Shown piece after piece: positions 37,037 through 48,292 of a stretch of 64,000 nucleotides of DNA. Every line of letters begins with the position of its first letter. Within the stretch, counting starts at the first letter, position 1. This stretch comes from Acidovorax sp. 107 (GTDB lineage Bacteria > Pseudomonadota > Gammaproteobacteria > Burkholderiales > Burkholderiaceae_C): the NCBI RefSeq assembly GCF_003058055.1, contig NZ_QBTZ01000001.1, positions 1,118,501 to 1,182,500 of the forward strand, given 5' to 3'. The position numbers were made by a program, and so were the translations under genes. The notes under the pieces were generated by a model. The model saw nothing but the letters and a program-made list of their open reading frames with translations, did not search any database and was not told the DNA's origin.

Positions 37037-37129
37037 GCAACCGGGAGGTTGCTGAGCCAGTCTCAGGCTGATGAGGTTCAGGATTGGGAGCCCGGAAGCG
37101 TGGCTTCCTTCGTCCCCAGCAGTGTGCTG
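37037..37129 (-). promoter_or_regulatory. Structured leader upstream of rhlE (four consecutive hairpins)
   Basis: On the transcript of rhlE four short stem-loops follow each other: 37117-37129 (cagca/tgctg), 37094-37108 (ggaagc/gcttcc), 37052-37066 (ctgag/ctcag) and 37037-37052 (gcaacc/ggttgc). They end about 45 bases before the ATG. No known riboswitch consensus was recognised. A cold- or autoregulatory role is conceivable for a DEAD-box helicase, but this is inference. Confidence 0.4.
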
Positions 37130-37290
37130 ATGTGGCGGGCAACTGGAGCCCACAACGAAGGGTATTGTCGCATGGACCGATAATCCAGGGTTTGAGAGCG
37201 CGTTCAGCGTCTTTTGGGATCGCACAAAATGACCCGCTGAACCCGCTCTGATGCAGATTTCCTGCCCACCATCGCAAGCTAGAACCCTCC

Positions 37291-38952
<1,662 letters not shown>

Positions 38953-39011
38953 GAGCCGAGGTCAAGTAGGATTGCATCTGGAAACCTCTTGCCCGATTTC
39001 TCCTCCCCACC

Positions 39012-41522
39012 ATGTCCCTGCCCGCATCGCGTCTGAGAGTTGTTTTTCGCGCCTGCGTTGTCAACGCCGTTCGCGGGGGCGAGGCCCTGATGGGGCAGCT
39101 GGTCAAGGTCACCCAGACCGCCTTGACCAGCGAGGAGTCGAGTAGCCGCAATGTTCAGCAGCGCAATGTGCTGAGCGACGCGCTGCACCTGCTCAAGGAG
39201 CACGAGGCGGCGCTGATCAAGGGCTACCCCATGGCCCTGCTCGAGATCTTTGCCGAAGGCCCCGCGGCGACCAAGGGCCGCAGCTCGGCCGACGATACCG
39301 GCATGGATTTTGGCGAGCTTTCGCTCATGGACGAAAGCGAAATGCAGGCCCAAGTGGAGCTGTCCAAGGCGCAGCAATCGGCCCTGCACGCCACCGACGC
39401 CGTGCTGGCAGAACTCAACACGCTGGTGAGCGCTGCGCAAGGCTTGCGCAGCGTGCAACCCGAGCGCAACCCCCTGCGACCCGAGAGCTACATCCGTGCG
39501 CTGCAGCAGGTGGTGGGTGAGACCGGCGTCTCGGCCGAAGTCCGCCAGCTGTGGATGCAGCACATGCGCGACCTGATGGGCAAACTGCTGGCTGAAGAAT
39601 ACAAAAAGACTTCCCAGAGCTTGCGCGATCATGGTGTGCAGCCTGTGGGCTACGCGGTGGCGGGCAGCCCTTCGGGGGCCTCGCGTGGTGCAGGAGGGCC
39701 TGGCACGGGTTACGGTGGGTCCGGCTATGGTGGCCCGGGCACGGGTTATGGCGGCGGTTATTCCGGGTATGGCCCGTCGATGAACGCGCCCATGGGCGAC
39801 TACGGCAACACGGGCTACGGGCGCGGCATGGGCCCCGGCACGGGCTGGAGCGGTGAGTCCCAGCAAGGTGCCATAGGCTCCCTGGATGCCGCCGAAGAGG
39901 CATTGCTCACCGTGGGCATCCTGCGCCAGATGCTGGCGGGCGGTGATCCGTTTGCACCCCAGGTCTATGGGGCGGTGCCCGCCCAGGCAGTGGTTATGCC
40001 CGTGGACCCCCGCGCGGGCGCAGCCAGCGCCCAATCGTCGCTGGCGGGGGGCTACTACCCCTCGGGCGCGGCGGCGGAGGCCGCGGAAGACATGGCCCAG
40101 CTGGAGCGCTTGGTGGGGCGTCTGGCCGGTGGCGGCGCGGTCAGCCATTCGGGTTCGTTGCCCGTGCCGCTGGCGGGTTGGCGCAGGCCTGGCGTGTCGC
40201 CGGTGGTTTATGCGACCATGCCCATGGAGGCCGCAACCCAGTCCACTGCCATGGCGGTGGAGGTGGTGGGGCGCATGATGGCCAACATCGCACAGGACGC
40301 CCGTTTGCTGGCCCCCGTGCAGCAGGCCGTCAAGAGCCTGGAGCCCGCGCTCAAGCAGCTGGTGCACCACGACGGCCGGTTTTTTACCGACAGCAATCAC
40401 CCAGCACGCCGCCTGCTTGACGAGCTGACACAGCGCAGCCTGGCTTTCACCGCCGAGACAGAGCCCGGCTTCAGTGGTTTCATGCGGCTGGTGACCGAGG
40501 CCGTGGGCCATCTGTCGGCCCACGAAGTCAAGGACGCGGGGCCCTTTGACACCGTGCTCAAGGCGCTGCAGTCCGCCTGGGATACCCAGGAGCAAAGAGT
40601 CAAGGCCCAGCAGGAGGCCGAGCAGAAAGCGAAACTGCAGGCCGAGCAGCGGGAGCTGCTGGCAGAGAAAGTTGCTGCCGATATCCGCAAGCTGCCCGAT
40701 GTGGAGCGGGTACCCACGGATGTGCTGGATTTTGCAGCGGGCCCCTGGGCCGACGTGGTCGCGCTGGCGCATGTGATGCGCAGCGATGACAGCCAGGACG
40801 ATGACCCGAGCGGGTACCTGGCGCTGGTCCCGGTGCTGCTGTGGACTGCACAGCCCGACCTCACGCGCCAGGAGACCGACCGGCTCAACGAGGCCATCCC
40901 CGGCTTGCTGGCCAAGCTGCGCAAGGGCCTCAAGACCATCAATTACCCTCCCTTGCAGACCAGTGCGTTCTTGCAGCGGCTGGTGGCATTGCACCAGGCG
41001 GCTTTTGAAAAGTCCGCAGCACCCCCCACGGCAGAGTCTGAAGCGGTGACGGCTGCGCCAGAGCTGTCTGAATCGTCCGAGGCATCGGTGTCCGCACCGC
41101 AGGACAGTGCCCAGGCACCGCTGGATGCTCCCGATCCCTACGCCGACTTTGTCATCGGGGCGTGGGTGGAACTGGTGACCAACGGCCGGGTAGTGCGTAC
41201 CCAGCTCACCTGGGCCAGCCCGCACCGCACCCTGTTTTTGTTCACTGCGCCCGACGCCAGCACCCAGTCCATGACCCGCCGCATGCGCGACAAGCTGGCG
41301 GCTGAAGGCTCGCTGCGCGTGGTGCCTGCCTTGCCCCCCCGGCCCGCCAAGCCAGTGGCTCGCGCCTCGGGTTCGGCAGAAGCGGGTGCCGCAGATCGCC
41401 GGTCGTCCGATGGGCGGTCGGGCTCCAGCTCCAGGGCAGCACCACTTTCCAGGTCCGCACCGCTGTCCAAATCAGCGTCCCTGGCCCCGTCTTCGGGTTC
41501 CAAGTCCTCTAAAAATCGCTGA
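39012..41522 (+). CDS. DUF1631-family protein of unknown function
   Basis: An 836-aa cytosolic-looking protein. The N-terminal helical part (residues 1-210) and the long middle/C-terminal part (from about 380, ending in the VIGAWVELVTNGRVVRTQLTW-like beta domain near 705-755) match DUF1631. Between them is a Gly/Tyr-rich low-complexity stretch at about 220-285 (GTGYGGSGYGGPGTGYGGGY). A charged helical segment lies near 520-555 (EQRVKAQQEAEQKAKLQAEQ), and the end is serine-rich. The last beta domain resembles PilZ-like c-di-GMP proteins only loosely. Confidence 0.8.
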   Translation: MSLPASRLRVVFRACVVNAVRGGEALMGQLVKVTQTALTSEESSSRNVQQRNVLSDALHLLKEHEAALIKGYPMALLEIFAEGPAATKGRSSADDTGMDFGELSLMDESEMQAQVELSKAQQSALHATDAVLAELNTLVSAAQGLRSVQPERNPLRPESYIRALQQVVGETGVSAEVRQLWMQHMRDLMGKLLAEEYKKTSQSLRDHGVQPVGYAVAGSPSGASRGAGGPGTGYGGSGYGGPGTGYGGGYSGYGPSMNAPMGDYGNTGYGRGMGPGTGWSGESQQGAIGSLDAAEEALLTVGILRQMLAGGDPFAPQVYGAVPAQAVVMPVDPRAGAASAQSSLAGGYYPSGAAAEAAEDMAQLERLVGRLAGGGAVSHSGSLPVPLAGWRRPGVSPVVYATMPMEAATQSTAMAVEVVGRMMANIAQDARLLAPVQQAVKSLEPALKQLVHHDGRFFTDSNHPARRLLDELTQRSLAFTAETEPGFSGFMRLVTEAVGHLSAHEVKDAGPFDTVLKALQSAWDTQEQRVKAQQEAEQKAKLQAEQRELLAEKVAADIRKLPDVERVPTDVLDFAAGPWADVVALAHVMRSDDSQDDDPSGYLALVPVLLWTAQPDLTRQETDRLNEAIPGLLAKLRKGLKTINYPPLQTSAFLQRLVALHQAAFEKSAAPPTAESEAVTAAPELSESSEASVSAPQDSAQAPLDAPDPYADFVIGAWVELVTNGRVVRTQLTWASPHRTLFLFTAPDASTQSMTRRMRDKLAAEGSLRVVPALPPRPAKPVARASGSAEAGAADRRSSDGRSGSSSRAAPLSRSAPLSKSASLAPSSGSKSSKNR

Positions 41523-41616
41523 GCGCCAGGATCTCCACTGGCGGCTGCCCGCGCCGCACGGCGCAGGCCGTTCCATCGGCTTTGTGCACTGCCCGCTGCG
41601 GGGTGGTGCCTGGGCT

Positions 41617-43005
41617 CTATGCCTCTGTACCCGGCAAATCCCCGCCCGTGGCACCTGGATGGGCAGTGCTGCCGCTGGCCTCTGACGCGCGCAACAGCTT
41701 CTTGCGCACCAGATGGATGTGGTTGCGCAGCGCATACAGTTCATCGGCGTACGACAGAGGCACGCTCACTTTTTCGGCCTGGGCTTCCAGGCCATCCAGG
41801 GTGCGCAGCAGGGTTGCAGGGTCGCTTTTGCCCATCTCCAGGTCGTTTTCGATCTCGCGCAGGCGGCCATACCAGCGGAACACCCGTGACCGCACCCGGA
41901 ACTGGTAGAGCGGCGGCACAATGCGCGACAGGGGCAGCATGATCGCCAGCAAGATACCCAGCACCAGCCACATGCGCTCGATCAGGTTGGCCAGCCAGAA
42001 GGGCAGATAGCGCTGCAGTATGGGCACCGGCTCGTTCATGGCGCGGTCGCCCTCCTTGGCAATCGGCAGCTCGCTGCCCCGCGTGTTGGGGAACTCCCGC
42101 GCCCGGTTGAACCAGCCGGCGCCGCTGTGCAGCTTTTGGGCGTTCTGGGCAAACAGGGTGAGCAGGGCGGGGTGCGTGCCGTCGCGCGCCAGCAGGGATG
42201 TGGTGGTGGCCACGAGCCGGACATCGCGCTGGGGCACGTTGGCCGCAAGGTCCACCACGCCGCGCGGCAGCGTCACGGGCGTGAGGAATGGAAACCGCCG
42301 CGCGTAGGCCTCGTGCTGCGCAAAATCCAGCAGTTGCACGCCGGGTGTCTGCAGCAGCATCTGCACCATCAGCGATTCGGGCGCAGACGCAAACACCAGG
42401 GCGTCGAGCCGGCCCGCCAAAAACTCTACCGTTGCGGGCGTCTGTTCCAGGCGAGACAGCTTGACCGTACCGGGCTCCACCTTGTTGGCCTGCAGCAGGC
42501 GCTCCATCAGCGTGGGCACGCCGCTGCCCTCCGACCCGACATTGACCCGCCAGCCGCGCAGCTGCCGCAGGCTATCGAGCCGGGGTGCGTTGTGCATGCG
42601 CTCTGCCGCGTCGGTGCGGTAAAACAGCCACAGCGGCTCCACAAACAGGCTGCCCAGCGATACGAGGTTGTCCGGGTCATCGGGCTGCAATTCAGCCGTA
42701 CCACCCTGCACAAAGGCCACATCAGCCTGGCCGTCGCGCAGCAGCTGCAGGTTGTGCGACGAGCCCTCGCTGGGCAGCAACACCACGTCGATCCCATCGA
42801 CGGCCAGTGCCTTCTGGTACCGCTTGCCAAACTCCTCATAGGCACTTTGTGCGGGGCCGGTGGCCAAGGTCACGGTCTTGGGCGGATTGGGGTTGAGCCA
42901 CCAATAGGCCAGCACCAGCAGCCCGACCGCCAGGAAGGCGAGGGGGCCCGCCGACACAATCAGATCGCGCAGGGTGAGAAAGGTGTTGCGAAAGGCCTGG
43001 GGCAT
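41617..43005 (-). CDS. TAXI-family TRAP transporter solute-binding protein, membrane anchored
   Basis: A 462-aa protein with an N-terminal anchor (LAFLAVGLLVLAYWWLNP), a TAXI-type receptor domain (TVTLATGPAQSAYEEFGKRYQ, ADVAFVQGGTAEL, VEPLWLFYR, NVGSEGSGVPTLMERLL) and, unusually for a soluble receptor, a second membrane helix near residue 360-385 (MWLVLGILLAIMLPLSRIVPPL) followed by a cytoplasmic helical tail. TRAP membrane subunits are not nearby. It may be a sensor-like variant. The start MPQAFRNTF fits the anchor. Confidence 0.82.
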   Translation of the reverse strand: MPQAFRNTFLTLRDLIVSAGPLAFLAVGLLVLAYWWLNPNPPKTVTLATGPAQSAYEEFGKRYQKALAVDGIDVVLLPSEGSSHNLQLLRDGQADVAFVQGGTAELQPDDPDNLVSLGSLFVEPLWLFYRTDAAERMHNAPRLDSLRQLRGWRVNVGSEGSGVPTLMERLLQANKVEPGTVKLSRLEQTPATVEFLAGRLDALVFASAPESLMVQMLLQTPGVQLLDFAQHEAYARRFPFLTPVTLPRGVVDLAANVPQRDVRLVATTTSLLARDGTHPALLTLFAQNAQKLHSGAGWFNRAREFPNTRGSELPIAKEGDRAMNEPVPILQRYLPFWLANLIERMWLVLGILLAIMLPLSRIVPPLYQFRVRSRVFRWYGRLREIENDLEMGKSDPATLLRTLDGLEAQAEKVSVPLSYADELYALRNHIHLVRKKLLRASEASGSTAHPGATGGDLPGTEA

Positions 43006-43234
43006 GGGGGATGGACGAACGGAGAGAAAACAGGGCGAAAGCGGGCGGCGGCATGCCAGGATGGGGCGACAGCGCAAACGGGTGGTTTCGGCGCCCTATC
43101 GCGCAATCAGCGATTGCCGGTGGATTATCCAGGCAGGCACTGCGGCGACGCGCACCCGCGCTTGGCATCACGCATTGGTAATCGCCCCGGCCTTGGATAA
43201 CGGGACGACGGGAGCCGCCGACCAACCAGGGTGT

Positions 43235-43732
43235 CTACTGCGGCATGCGCTTGCGCTGGCGCTCGTAGGCCATGCATTCCTGCCGTGAGAGCATATCGTT
43301 CTGGTCCACATCCGCCGCCTCGAAGTAGGCCATGCGCGCCTGCACCACCTCTGTAAACGACAGCTTTCCGTCACCGTCCTTGTCGGCTGCGGCCAGCCGC
43401 CTCAGCTGGCCTTTACCGATTCGCGGCAACTGGCTGAGGTAGGAGAGATGGACGTAGCCCTCTGCATCGGGCCCCAGGCTGTGCCAGCCCTGCACGATGT
43501 CCTGGTGAAACTCGTCCAGCGACACGTTGCCGTCGTGATTGAGGTCGGCCGCCGCGCAGATGGCCTGCAGCCGGTGGGTGAGGGTTGAGGCCACCGGTTG
43601 GTGGGCTTTGGCAGGGCGGGGTGGCGTGGTAGGTGACGACACGGGGGTATCGGCCGCGGTGGCGGTGGGTGTCGCCGTTGCCAGTACTAAGGCGCAAGCA
43701 CCTGCGCAAATCGAGTGGAGGGCTTTTTGCAT
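43235..43732 (-). CDS. Exported EF-hand calcium-binding protein
   Basis: A 165-aa protein with signal peptide (ACALVLATATPTATAAD) and three EF-hand loops: DLNHDGNVSLDE, DKDGDGKLSFTE and the more degenerate DVDQNDMLSRQE. It probably binds calcium in the periplasm. It follows the lectin-like gene by 9 bases, so the two form an operon. Confidence 0.85.
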   Translation of the reverse strand: MQKALHSICAGACALVLATATPTATAADTPVSSPTTPPRPAKAHQPVASTLTHRLQAICAAADLNHDGNVSLDEFHQDIVQGWHSLGPDAEGYVHLSYLSQLPRIGKGQLRRLAAADKDGDGKLSFTEVVQARMAYFEAADVDQNDMLSRQECMAYERQRKRMPQ

Positions 43733-43741
43733 ACGGGCTCC

Positions 43742-44539
43742 TTACCACCACCAGCGTTGGCTGGGGCTGCGGTTGCAAGGCCACACCATCGTGTGCGCCC
43801 CAGGGCGGACCTGGCCTGCATCCACATCCAGGCATTTGCCAGTGAGTTGGCTCACGATTTGTCCACCCCGGGTGGACCAGTTCTGGCTGCGCGAGCCCGA
43901 GCAGGGCCACAGCACCACCCGTGCGCCATCCCGTGGGTCGCCGCGGTCCACGTCCACGCACAGATCGCGCACCCGGATTTCGCCACCGCGCCCCACCGCA
44001 AAACGCTGGGACGCCGTGCCGTTGCATTCGTACACCTGCAGGGTGGTGCCGGGCTGGAACTTGCCGCCCCGCACGTCTAGGCACAGGCGGCCATCCACTC
44101 GGATCTCACGACCCCAGTCGCCGCCCTGTCCGGGGTAGTCAGGGTACTCGGGGCGCCGGTCGTCGTCGTGACGGTTGTGGTTGGCCAGCAAGGCAATGCC
44201 GGCAATGGCGGCCACGGCCGCTGCTGCAGCGCCGGCATTGGAGCCGCTGTTGTTACCAGAGACGTAGGTGCGCGTGATCCTGAAGCGACCACCGCAGCCG
44301 CCGTTGGTCCACAACTCGCGGTTGGTGAGGTCGTAGCCCCAGGTCCGGTTGAAGCGGCACGCTCCCTGGGTTTGTTCCACCAGGTCCACCTGGGTCACGT
44401 CGTCCGCCAGGCGGTAGGAGGTGTAGCCACCACTGGACTGCAAATCCACCCACTGGTCCTGCGCCTGCGCTGGCAATATGCCCACGAGCAAGGGCAGGCA
44501 CAGCAGCCACGCACGTTTCTGAAGCGTCTGGTCTCTCAT
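43742..44539 (-). CDS. Exported DUF3011 / ricin-type beta-trefoil lectin protein
   Basis: A 265-aa exported protein. After a signal peptide (WLLCLPLLVGILPAQAQ) comes a DUF3011-like segment (VDLQSSGGYTSYRLADDVTQ, TWGYDLTNRELWTNGGCGGRF), then an alanine-rich hydrophobic stretch (AAAAAVAAIAGIALLAN) and a beta-trefoil with three QxW-type repeats (CLDVRGG..SQRF, LCVDVDRG..SQNW, KCLDVDAG..SQRW). A carbohydrate-binding role is likely for the trefoil. It is cotranscribed with the EF-hand gene. Confidence 0.83.
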   Translation of the reverse strand: MRDQTLQKRAWLLCLPLLVGILPAQAQDQWVDLQSSGGYTSYRLADDVTQVDLVEQTQGACRFNRTWGYDLTNRELWTNGGCGGRFRITRTYVSGNNSGSNAGAAAAAVAAIAGIALLANHNRHDDDRRPEYPDYPGQGGDWGREIRVDGRLCLDVRGGKFQPGTTLQVYECNGTASQRFAVGRGGEIRVRDLCVDVDRGDPRDGARVVLWPCSGSRSQNWSTRGGQIVSQLTGKCLDVDAGQVRPGAHTMVWPCNRSPSQRWWW

Positions 44540-44912
44540 GGGTTCGCTCTCCTTGTTCCGATCTGGGGCTGCAGGGACGAGGGTGGGGCAGTCGGACCCA
44601 GCTTCTGGGCACTGTCCACGATCTGCATCATAGGGCGGTCAGCCGCCATCAGTCCGATGACCACTCACATCATCAAAACATCAAAATGGCCCACACGCTC
44701 TCACTGGTGCTGATTGCCGAGGGTGTCTAGGCGCGGGATCAGATGGGACGTTCTGATCGCGCGGGGTGCGCACCAAGCCCCGGACTGCGGGGCTGGGCGC
44801 GCCATGCCCTTGGGGGACGTGCTGGCGCAGCTTCGCGCGGCACAGTCCCTCCGCCAACCGCAACGCCATCAGAATCTATTCCGGTCTTCACCGGTTCTTC
44901 GGTGACTCCAGG
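44540..44912. other. Intergenic stretch without recognised gene
   Basis: About 370 bases between the chemotaxis receptor and lectin genes, both on the minus strand. Short open frames exist but none has a convincing ribosome site or protein-like composition. It presumably holds the lectin-operon promoter. No repeat copy was seen. Confidence 0.6.
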
Positions 44913-46502
44913 TCACTTGATCAGCAATGCGGACCCGCTGCCGTGAATTCGAAAGACCGCCACCGCATTCACAAGGTCATCGGCCTGCCCGCGAAGGCTG
45001 GCCGCTGCGGCAGCCATCTCTTCCACCAGGGCCGCGTTTTGCTGTGTGGCCTGGTCCATCAGCGTGACGGCCTCGCCCACCTGCGTGACCCCCGAGCTTT
45101 GTTCGGAGCTGGCAGCGCTGATCTCGCCCATGATGTGCGTCACATTGCGGATGCTGGTCACTACCTCGGTCATGGTGTGGCCTGCCTTGTCCACAAGGGC
45201 CGTGCCATGCTCCACGCGGCCCACACTTTCGGTGATCAGTTGCTTGATCTCCTTGGCGGCGGCGGCACTGCGCTGGGCCAGGTTGCGCACCTCACTGGCC
45301 ACCACGGCAAAACCCCGGCCCTGCTCGCCCGCGCGGGCGGCTTCCACTGCGGCATTCAGCGCAAGGATGTTGGTCTGGAACGCAATGCCGTCGATCACAC
45401 TGATGATGTCATTGATCTTGCGGCTGGAGTCGTTGATGTCCTTCATGGTGGCGACCACCATGGCCACCACTTCGCCCCCTTGCTGTGCGACGGTTGAGGC
45501 CGAATGCGCGAGCCGGTTCGCGTTGATCGCGTTGTCCGCGTTCTGCTTCACGGTCGAACCCAGCTGTTCCATCGATGCCGCAGTTTGCTGCAGCGCACTG
45601 GCCTGCTGCTCGGTGCGCATTGACAGGTTCTGGTTGCCCTGCGCGATCTCGGCGCTGGCGGTCGATACGCTCTCCGATCCCTGGCGTACTCCTGCCACCA
45701 GGTTGGACAGACTCCGCCGCATGGCTTCCATCGAGGCAACGACCGAAGCGATCTCGTCCTTGCCTTGGGCCACCAGCGGGTTGGCCAGGTTGCCCCGCGC
45801 AAACTCCTGCGTCGCCTGGCTTGCCTCGCTCAGCGGCCGGACGATGGAACGCGTGGTGGCCACGCCCAGCACACAGGCAAACACCACCATGGTGATGCTG
45901 AGCAGGATCAGCTGAAACCGCAGCGATTCAAACTGATGCATCGATTCCTGACTGGCACGTTTGCTGATGGCGTCGCTCTCGGTCAGGAAGGCCTCGATGC
46001 CCGTCACCAGTTTGGTCAGCAGGGGGCGGCATTCTTCGTTGATTTTCTTGATGGCCGCATCCTTTTCTCCCAGGCTCCCCAGCCGGGTGATCTCCAGCGC
46101 CACAGGGCCATAGGCCGCCTCGGTGTTCTTGATTTCGGCCAGCAGCTTGTTCAGGGGAGCGGTTTCCGGGGGGCCGGCCTTGAGGGCCTCTTCCACTCCC
46201 TGGAGTGCCTTGCCCATGCCTTCATGTGCTACCCCAATGCGCCGGGTTTCCGCCTCAGCATCTTCCTTGGAGCCCGCGATCACCAGGTTGCGTGCAGACA
46301 CGGCCCGAGCATTGGCCGCGTCAAGGACCCGGTTGCCCAGGCTTTTGATCACGTTCAGGTGATTGACCTGGTTGTCCAGGCTCTCCTGCGTCATGGACTC
46401 TCCACGGATGCCCATGATGGCTACCAGGATCAGTGCACAGGTCAGGACCACATAGCCAATGCCAAGACGCGTCTTGATGCTCAGGTTTTGCAGGAGATTC
46501 AT
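44913..46502 (-). CDS. Methyl-accepting chemotaxis protein
   Basis: A 529-aa receptor. TM1 is at residues 12-30 ([19 protein letters not shown]), followed by a four-helix periplasmic sensor with MCP-type 4HB pattern, TM2 at 190-212 ([18 protein letters not shown]), HAMP, and a cytoplasmic signalling domain with the invariant tip [20 protein letters not shown] and [20 protein letters not shown]. No C-terminal NWETF-like pentapeptide is present, so CheR/CheB would need assistance from another receptor. The ligand is unknown. Confidence 0.93.
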   Translation of the reverse strand: MNLLQNLSIKTRLGIGYVVLTCALILVAIMGIRGESMTQESLDNQVNHLNVIKSLGNRVLDAANARAVSARNLVIAGSKEDAEAETRRIGVAHEGMGKALQGVEEALKAGPPETAPLNKLLAEIKNTEAAYGPVALEITRLGSLGEKDAAIKKINEECRPLLTKLVTGIEAFLTESDAISKRASQESMHQFESLRFQLILLSITMVVFACVLGVATTRSIVRPLSEASQATQEFARGNLANPLVAQGKDEIASVVASMEAMRRSLSNLVAGVRQGSESVSTASAEIAQGNQNLSMRTEQQASALQQTAASMEQLGSTVKQNADNAINANRLAHSASTVAQQGGEVVAMVVATMKDINDSSRKINDIISVIDGIAFQTNILALNAAVEAARAGEQGRGFAVVASEVRNLAQRSAAAAKEIKQLITESVGRVEHGTALVDKAGHTMTEVVTSIRNVTHIMGEISAASSEQSSGVTQVGEAVTLMDQATQQNAALVEEMAAAAASLRGQADDLVNAVAVFRIHGSGSALLIK

Positions 46503-46783
46503 GCAATGGGCCCTTCAGATGGTGACAACGATGATGCGCTTTTGTGGGCTAAAGCGCCATGTTTTCTATCTTTTGTGAGCAAGTAGCCACACGCGCTCAG
46601 GTAGCGCGGGGCGCCACGGCGCGTCACGACCCTTGATCCTGGGCTGCTTTTCCGCACCGTCAAGGTTTTTTTGACTGCGCAGGGCAGTGCTTCGTACGCC
46701 GCCCGCTGGGTTGCCGGATGCCGTTGCTGAGAGCCTGGAGTGCCTTCAGTGCATTGGGGCAGTGCAGCGCCACCCGGTGGGCC

Positions 46784-47791
46784 TTAGCCCAGTTCAGCAG
46801 CGGATGGCAGGTACAAGCCCTCTGCCGTGGTGATGGCCCGTGCAGCCCGTGCCGCCCGCGCTGTGGCAATGGCCGTGGCCTCGGCTGCCATGGTGGCCAG
46901 CACCATCATGCCCAGGCTCTTGCCCGCGCGGCCGGTGCCCAGGCTGAACAGGGTGTCGCCATCGGACATGGTGTGCACCGGGTTGATGCTGCGTGCCAGG
47001 CCATCGTGCGCTGCTACGGCCAGGCGATGGGCCTGCACCTTGGTGATGACCGCGTCGGTGGCGACCACGCCGATGGTGGTGTTGGTGCCCGCCAGCAGGG
47101 GCTGGGGCGGGTCGCCGCGTAGCAGGGCGCGGCGTGTGTCGCGCAGACGCAGGCCGTCGTCGGTGCGGGCTCCGGCAATGACTTTTGCAGTGTCCGGGTC
47201 GATCACGTCACCCAGCGCATTGCAGGCGATGAGCGCTCCCACCGTGACGCCATCCACGGTGACAGAGGCGGTGCCGATGCCTCCCTTCATGGCACGCTGG
47301 ATGCCGAAGATCTTGCCCAGGGCCGCGCCGGTGCCTGCGCCTACGTTTCCTTCGGCCGGGTCAGCGGTGGATGCAGCATCGCACGCGGCATAGCCTGCAG
47401 CGGCGTCGGGGCGGATGCGCATGTCGCCCACCAGCAGGTCGAACAGCACGGCGGCGGGCACGATGGGCAGGCGGCCCACAGCCACGTCAAACCCCACGCC
47501 GCGCTCTTCGAGCCAGCGCACGGCGCCGGTGGCGGAATCCAGCCCCCAGGCGCTGCCACCCGCGAGCATGATGGCGTGCACCTTGTCCACCAGGTTGGAG
47601 GGGTGGAGCAAATCGGTCTCGCGCGTGCCAGGGGCTGCCCCTCGCACATCCACCCCAGCCACGGCACCCTCGCGGGTGATGATGACGGTGCAGCCCGTGG
47701 GGCGGCGGGTTTCGGTGAAGTGGCCGACCTCGATGCCGGCCACGCGGGTGATGCTGCCAGCATCGCCAGCCAGAACTTGTTGAGAACTCAT
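46784..47791 (-). CDS. P1-family (DmpA/NylC-like) autoproteolytic hydrolase
   Basis: A 335-aa Ntn-fold hydrolase. It begins with the conserved ITRVAGIEVGHFTETRRPTG, has LAGGSAWGLDSATGAVRWLEE and GNVGAGTGAALGK. The segment LLAGTNTTIGVVATDA matches the autocleavage site of NylC, predicting cleavage between Asn237 and Thr238, so that Thr238 becomes the nucleophile of the beta chain. Relatives hydrolyse aminopeptide or nylon-oligomer amide bonds. The natural substrate here is unknown. No signal peptide. Confidence 0.86.
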   Translation of the reverse strand: MSSQQVLAGDAGSITRVAGIEVGHFTETRRPTGCTVIITREGAVAGVDVRGAAPGTRETDLLHPSNLVDKVHAIMLAGGSAWGLDSATGAVRWLEERGVGFDVAVGRLPIVPAAVLFDLLVGDMRIRPDAAAGYAACDAASTADPAEGNVGAGTGAALGKIFGIQRAMKGGIGTASVTVDGVTVGALIACNALGDVIDPDTAKVIAGARTDDGLRLRDTRRALLRGDPPQPLLAGTNTTIGVVATDAVITKVQAHRLAVAAHDGLARSINPVHTMSDGDTLFSLGTGRAGKSLGMMVLATMAAEATAIATARAARAARAITTAEGLYLPSAAELG

Positions 47792-47935
47792 GGCCGGTGA
47801 TTATGGTGTCCTGCCGCCCCTGCAGGCCCGCGTGTGCTCAAGGCGACGCTGAATAGGGTTGCGCAATGCGGCGAGCCAGGGATGCGCCGTGCGCGGGGTA
47901 CTGGTTCCCCGCCGCCTGCCGCCTCGGCGCTGTGG

Positions 47936-48292
47936 TCAGGGCGCCTTTTCGATCCGAGTGACCTGGTAGGTGCCGTTGACCCGCTCTGCGCGAAAGCGCA
48001 CCTTGTCACCCGCTTTGAGGTCGCCCAGCACGCTGGCATCCGACACGCGGAACACCATGGACATGGCGGGCATGTCCAGGTTCTTGATTTCGCCGTGGCG
48101 CAGGCTGACGCGCAGGGTGCGCGGGTCCCAGCGGGTGATTTCGCCCTCGCTCAGCTCCGCCGACGGCACCGCGGGGGCTGCATGGTGGCCACTGTGGCTG
48201 TCGGAGGCTGCAGCGGCGGGGGCTTGCGCCAGCGCGGGCGCCGCGCCCAGGGCGAGCAGGGCGGCGGCCAGGGAGATGGAGATCAATTTCAT
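47936..48292 (-). CDS. CusF-like periplasmic copper-binding protein
   Basis: A 118-aa exported protein. The signal peptide ends APALAQ, then a His-containing stretch (SDSHSGHHAAP), and a CusF-type small beta barrel (GEITRWDPRTLRVSLRHGEI, KNLDMPAMSMVFRV). Methionines line the site as in CusF, but the tryptophan of CusF (WPEMTM) is replaced by methionine (MPAMSM). It overlaps the DUF411 gene by four bases and is the last gene of the copper operon. Confidence 0.85.
   Translation of the reverse strand: MKLISISLAAALLALGAAPALAQAPAAAASDSHSGHHAAPAVPSAELSEGEITRWDPRTLRVSLRHGEIKNLDMPAMSMVFRVSDASVLGDLKAGDKVRFRAERVNGTYQVTRIEKAP

Noticed and set aside
37021..37150. TPP or cobalamin riboswitch upstream of rhlE
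   Set aside because: Short matches such as ctgaga occur, but the conserved boxes are in the wrong order or absent. Kept only as an unassigned structured leader.
39660..39860. Possible tandem repeat in the DUF1631 gene
   Set aside because: Degenerate Gly/Tyr codons of a low-complexity linker, no exact DNA repeat unit.
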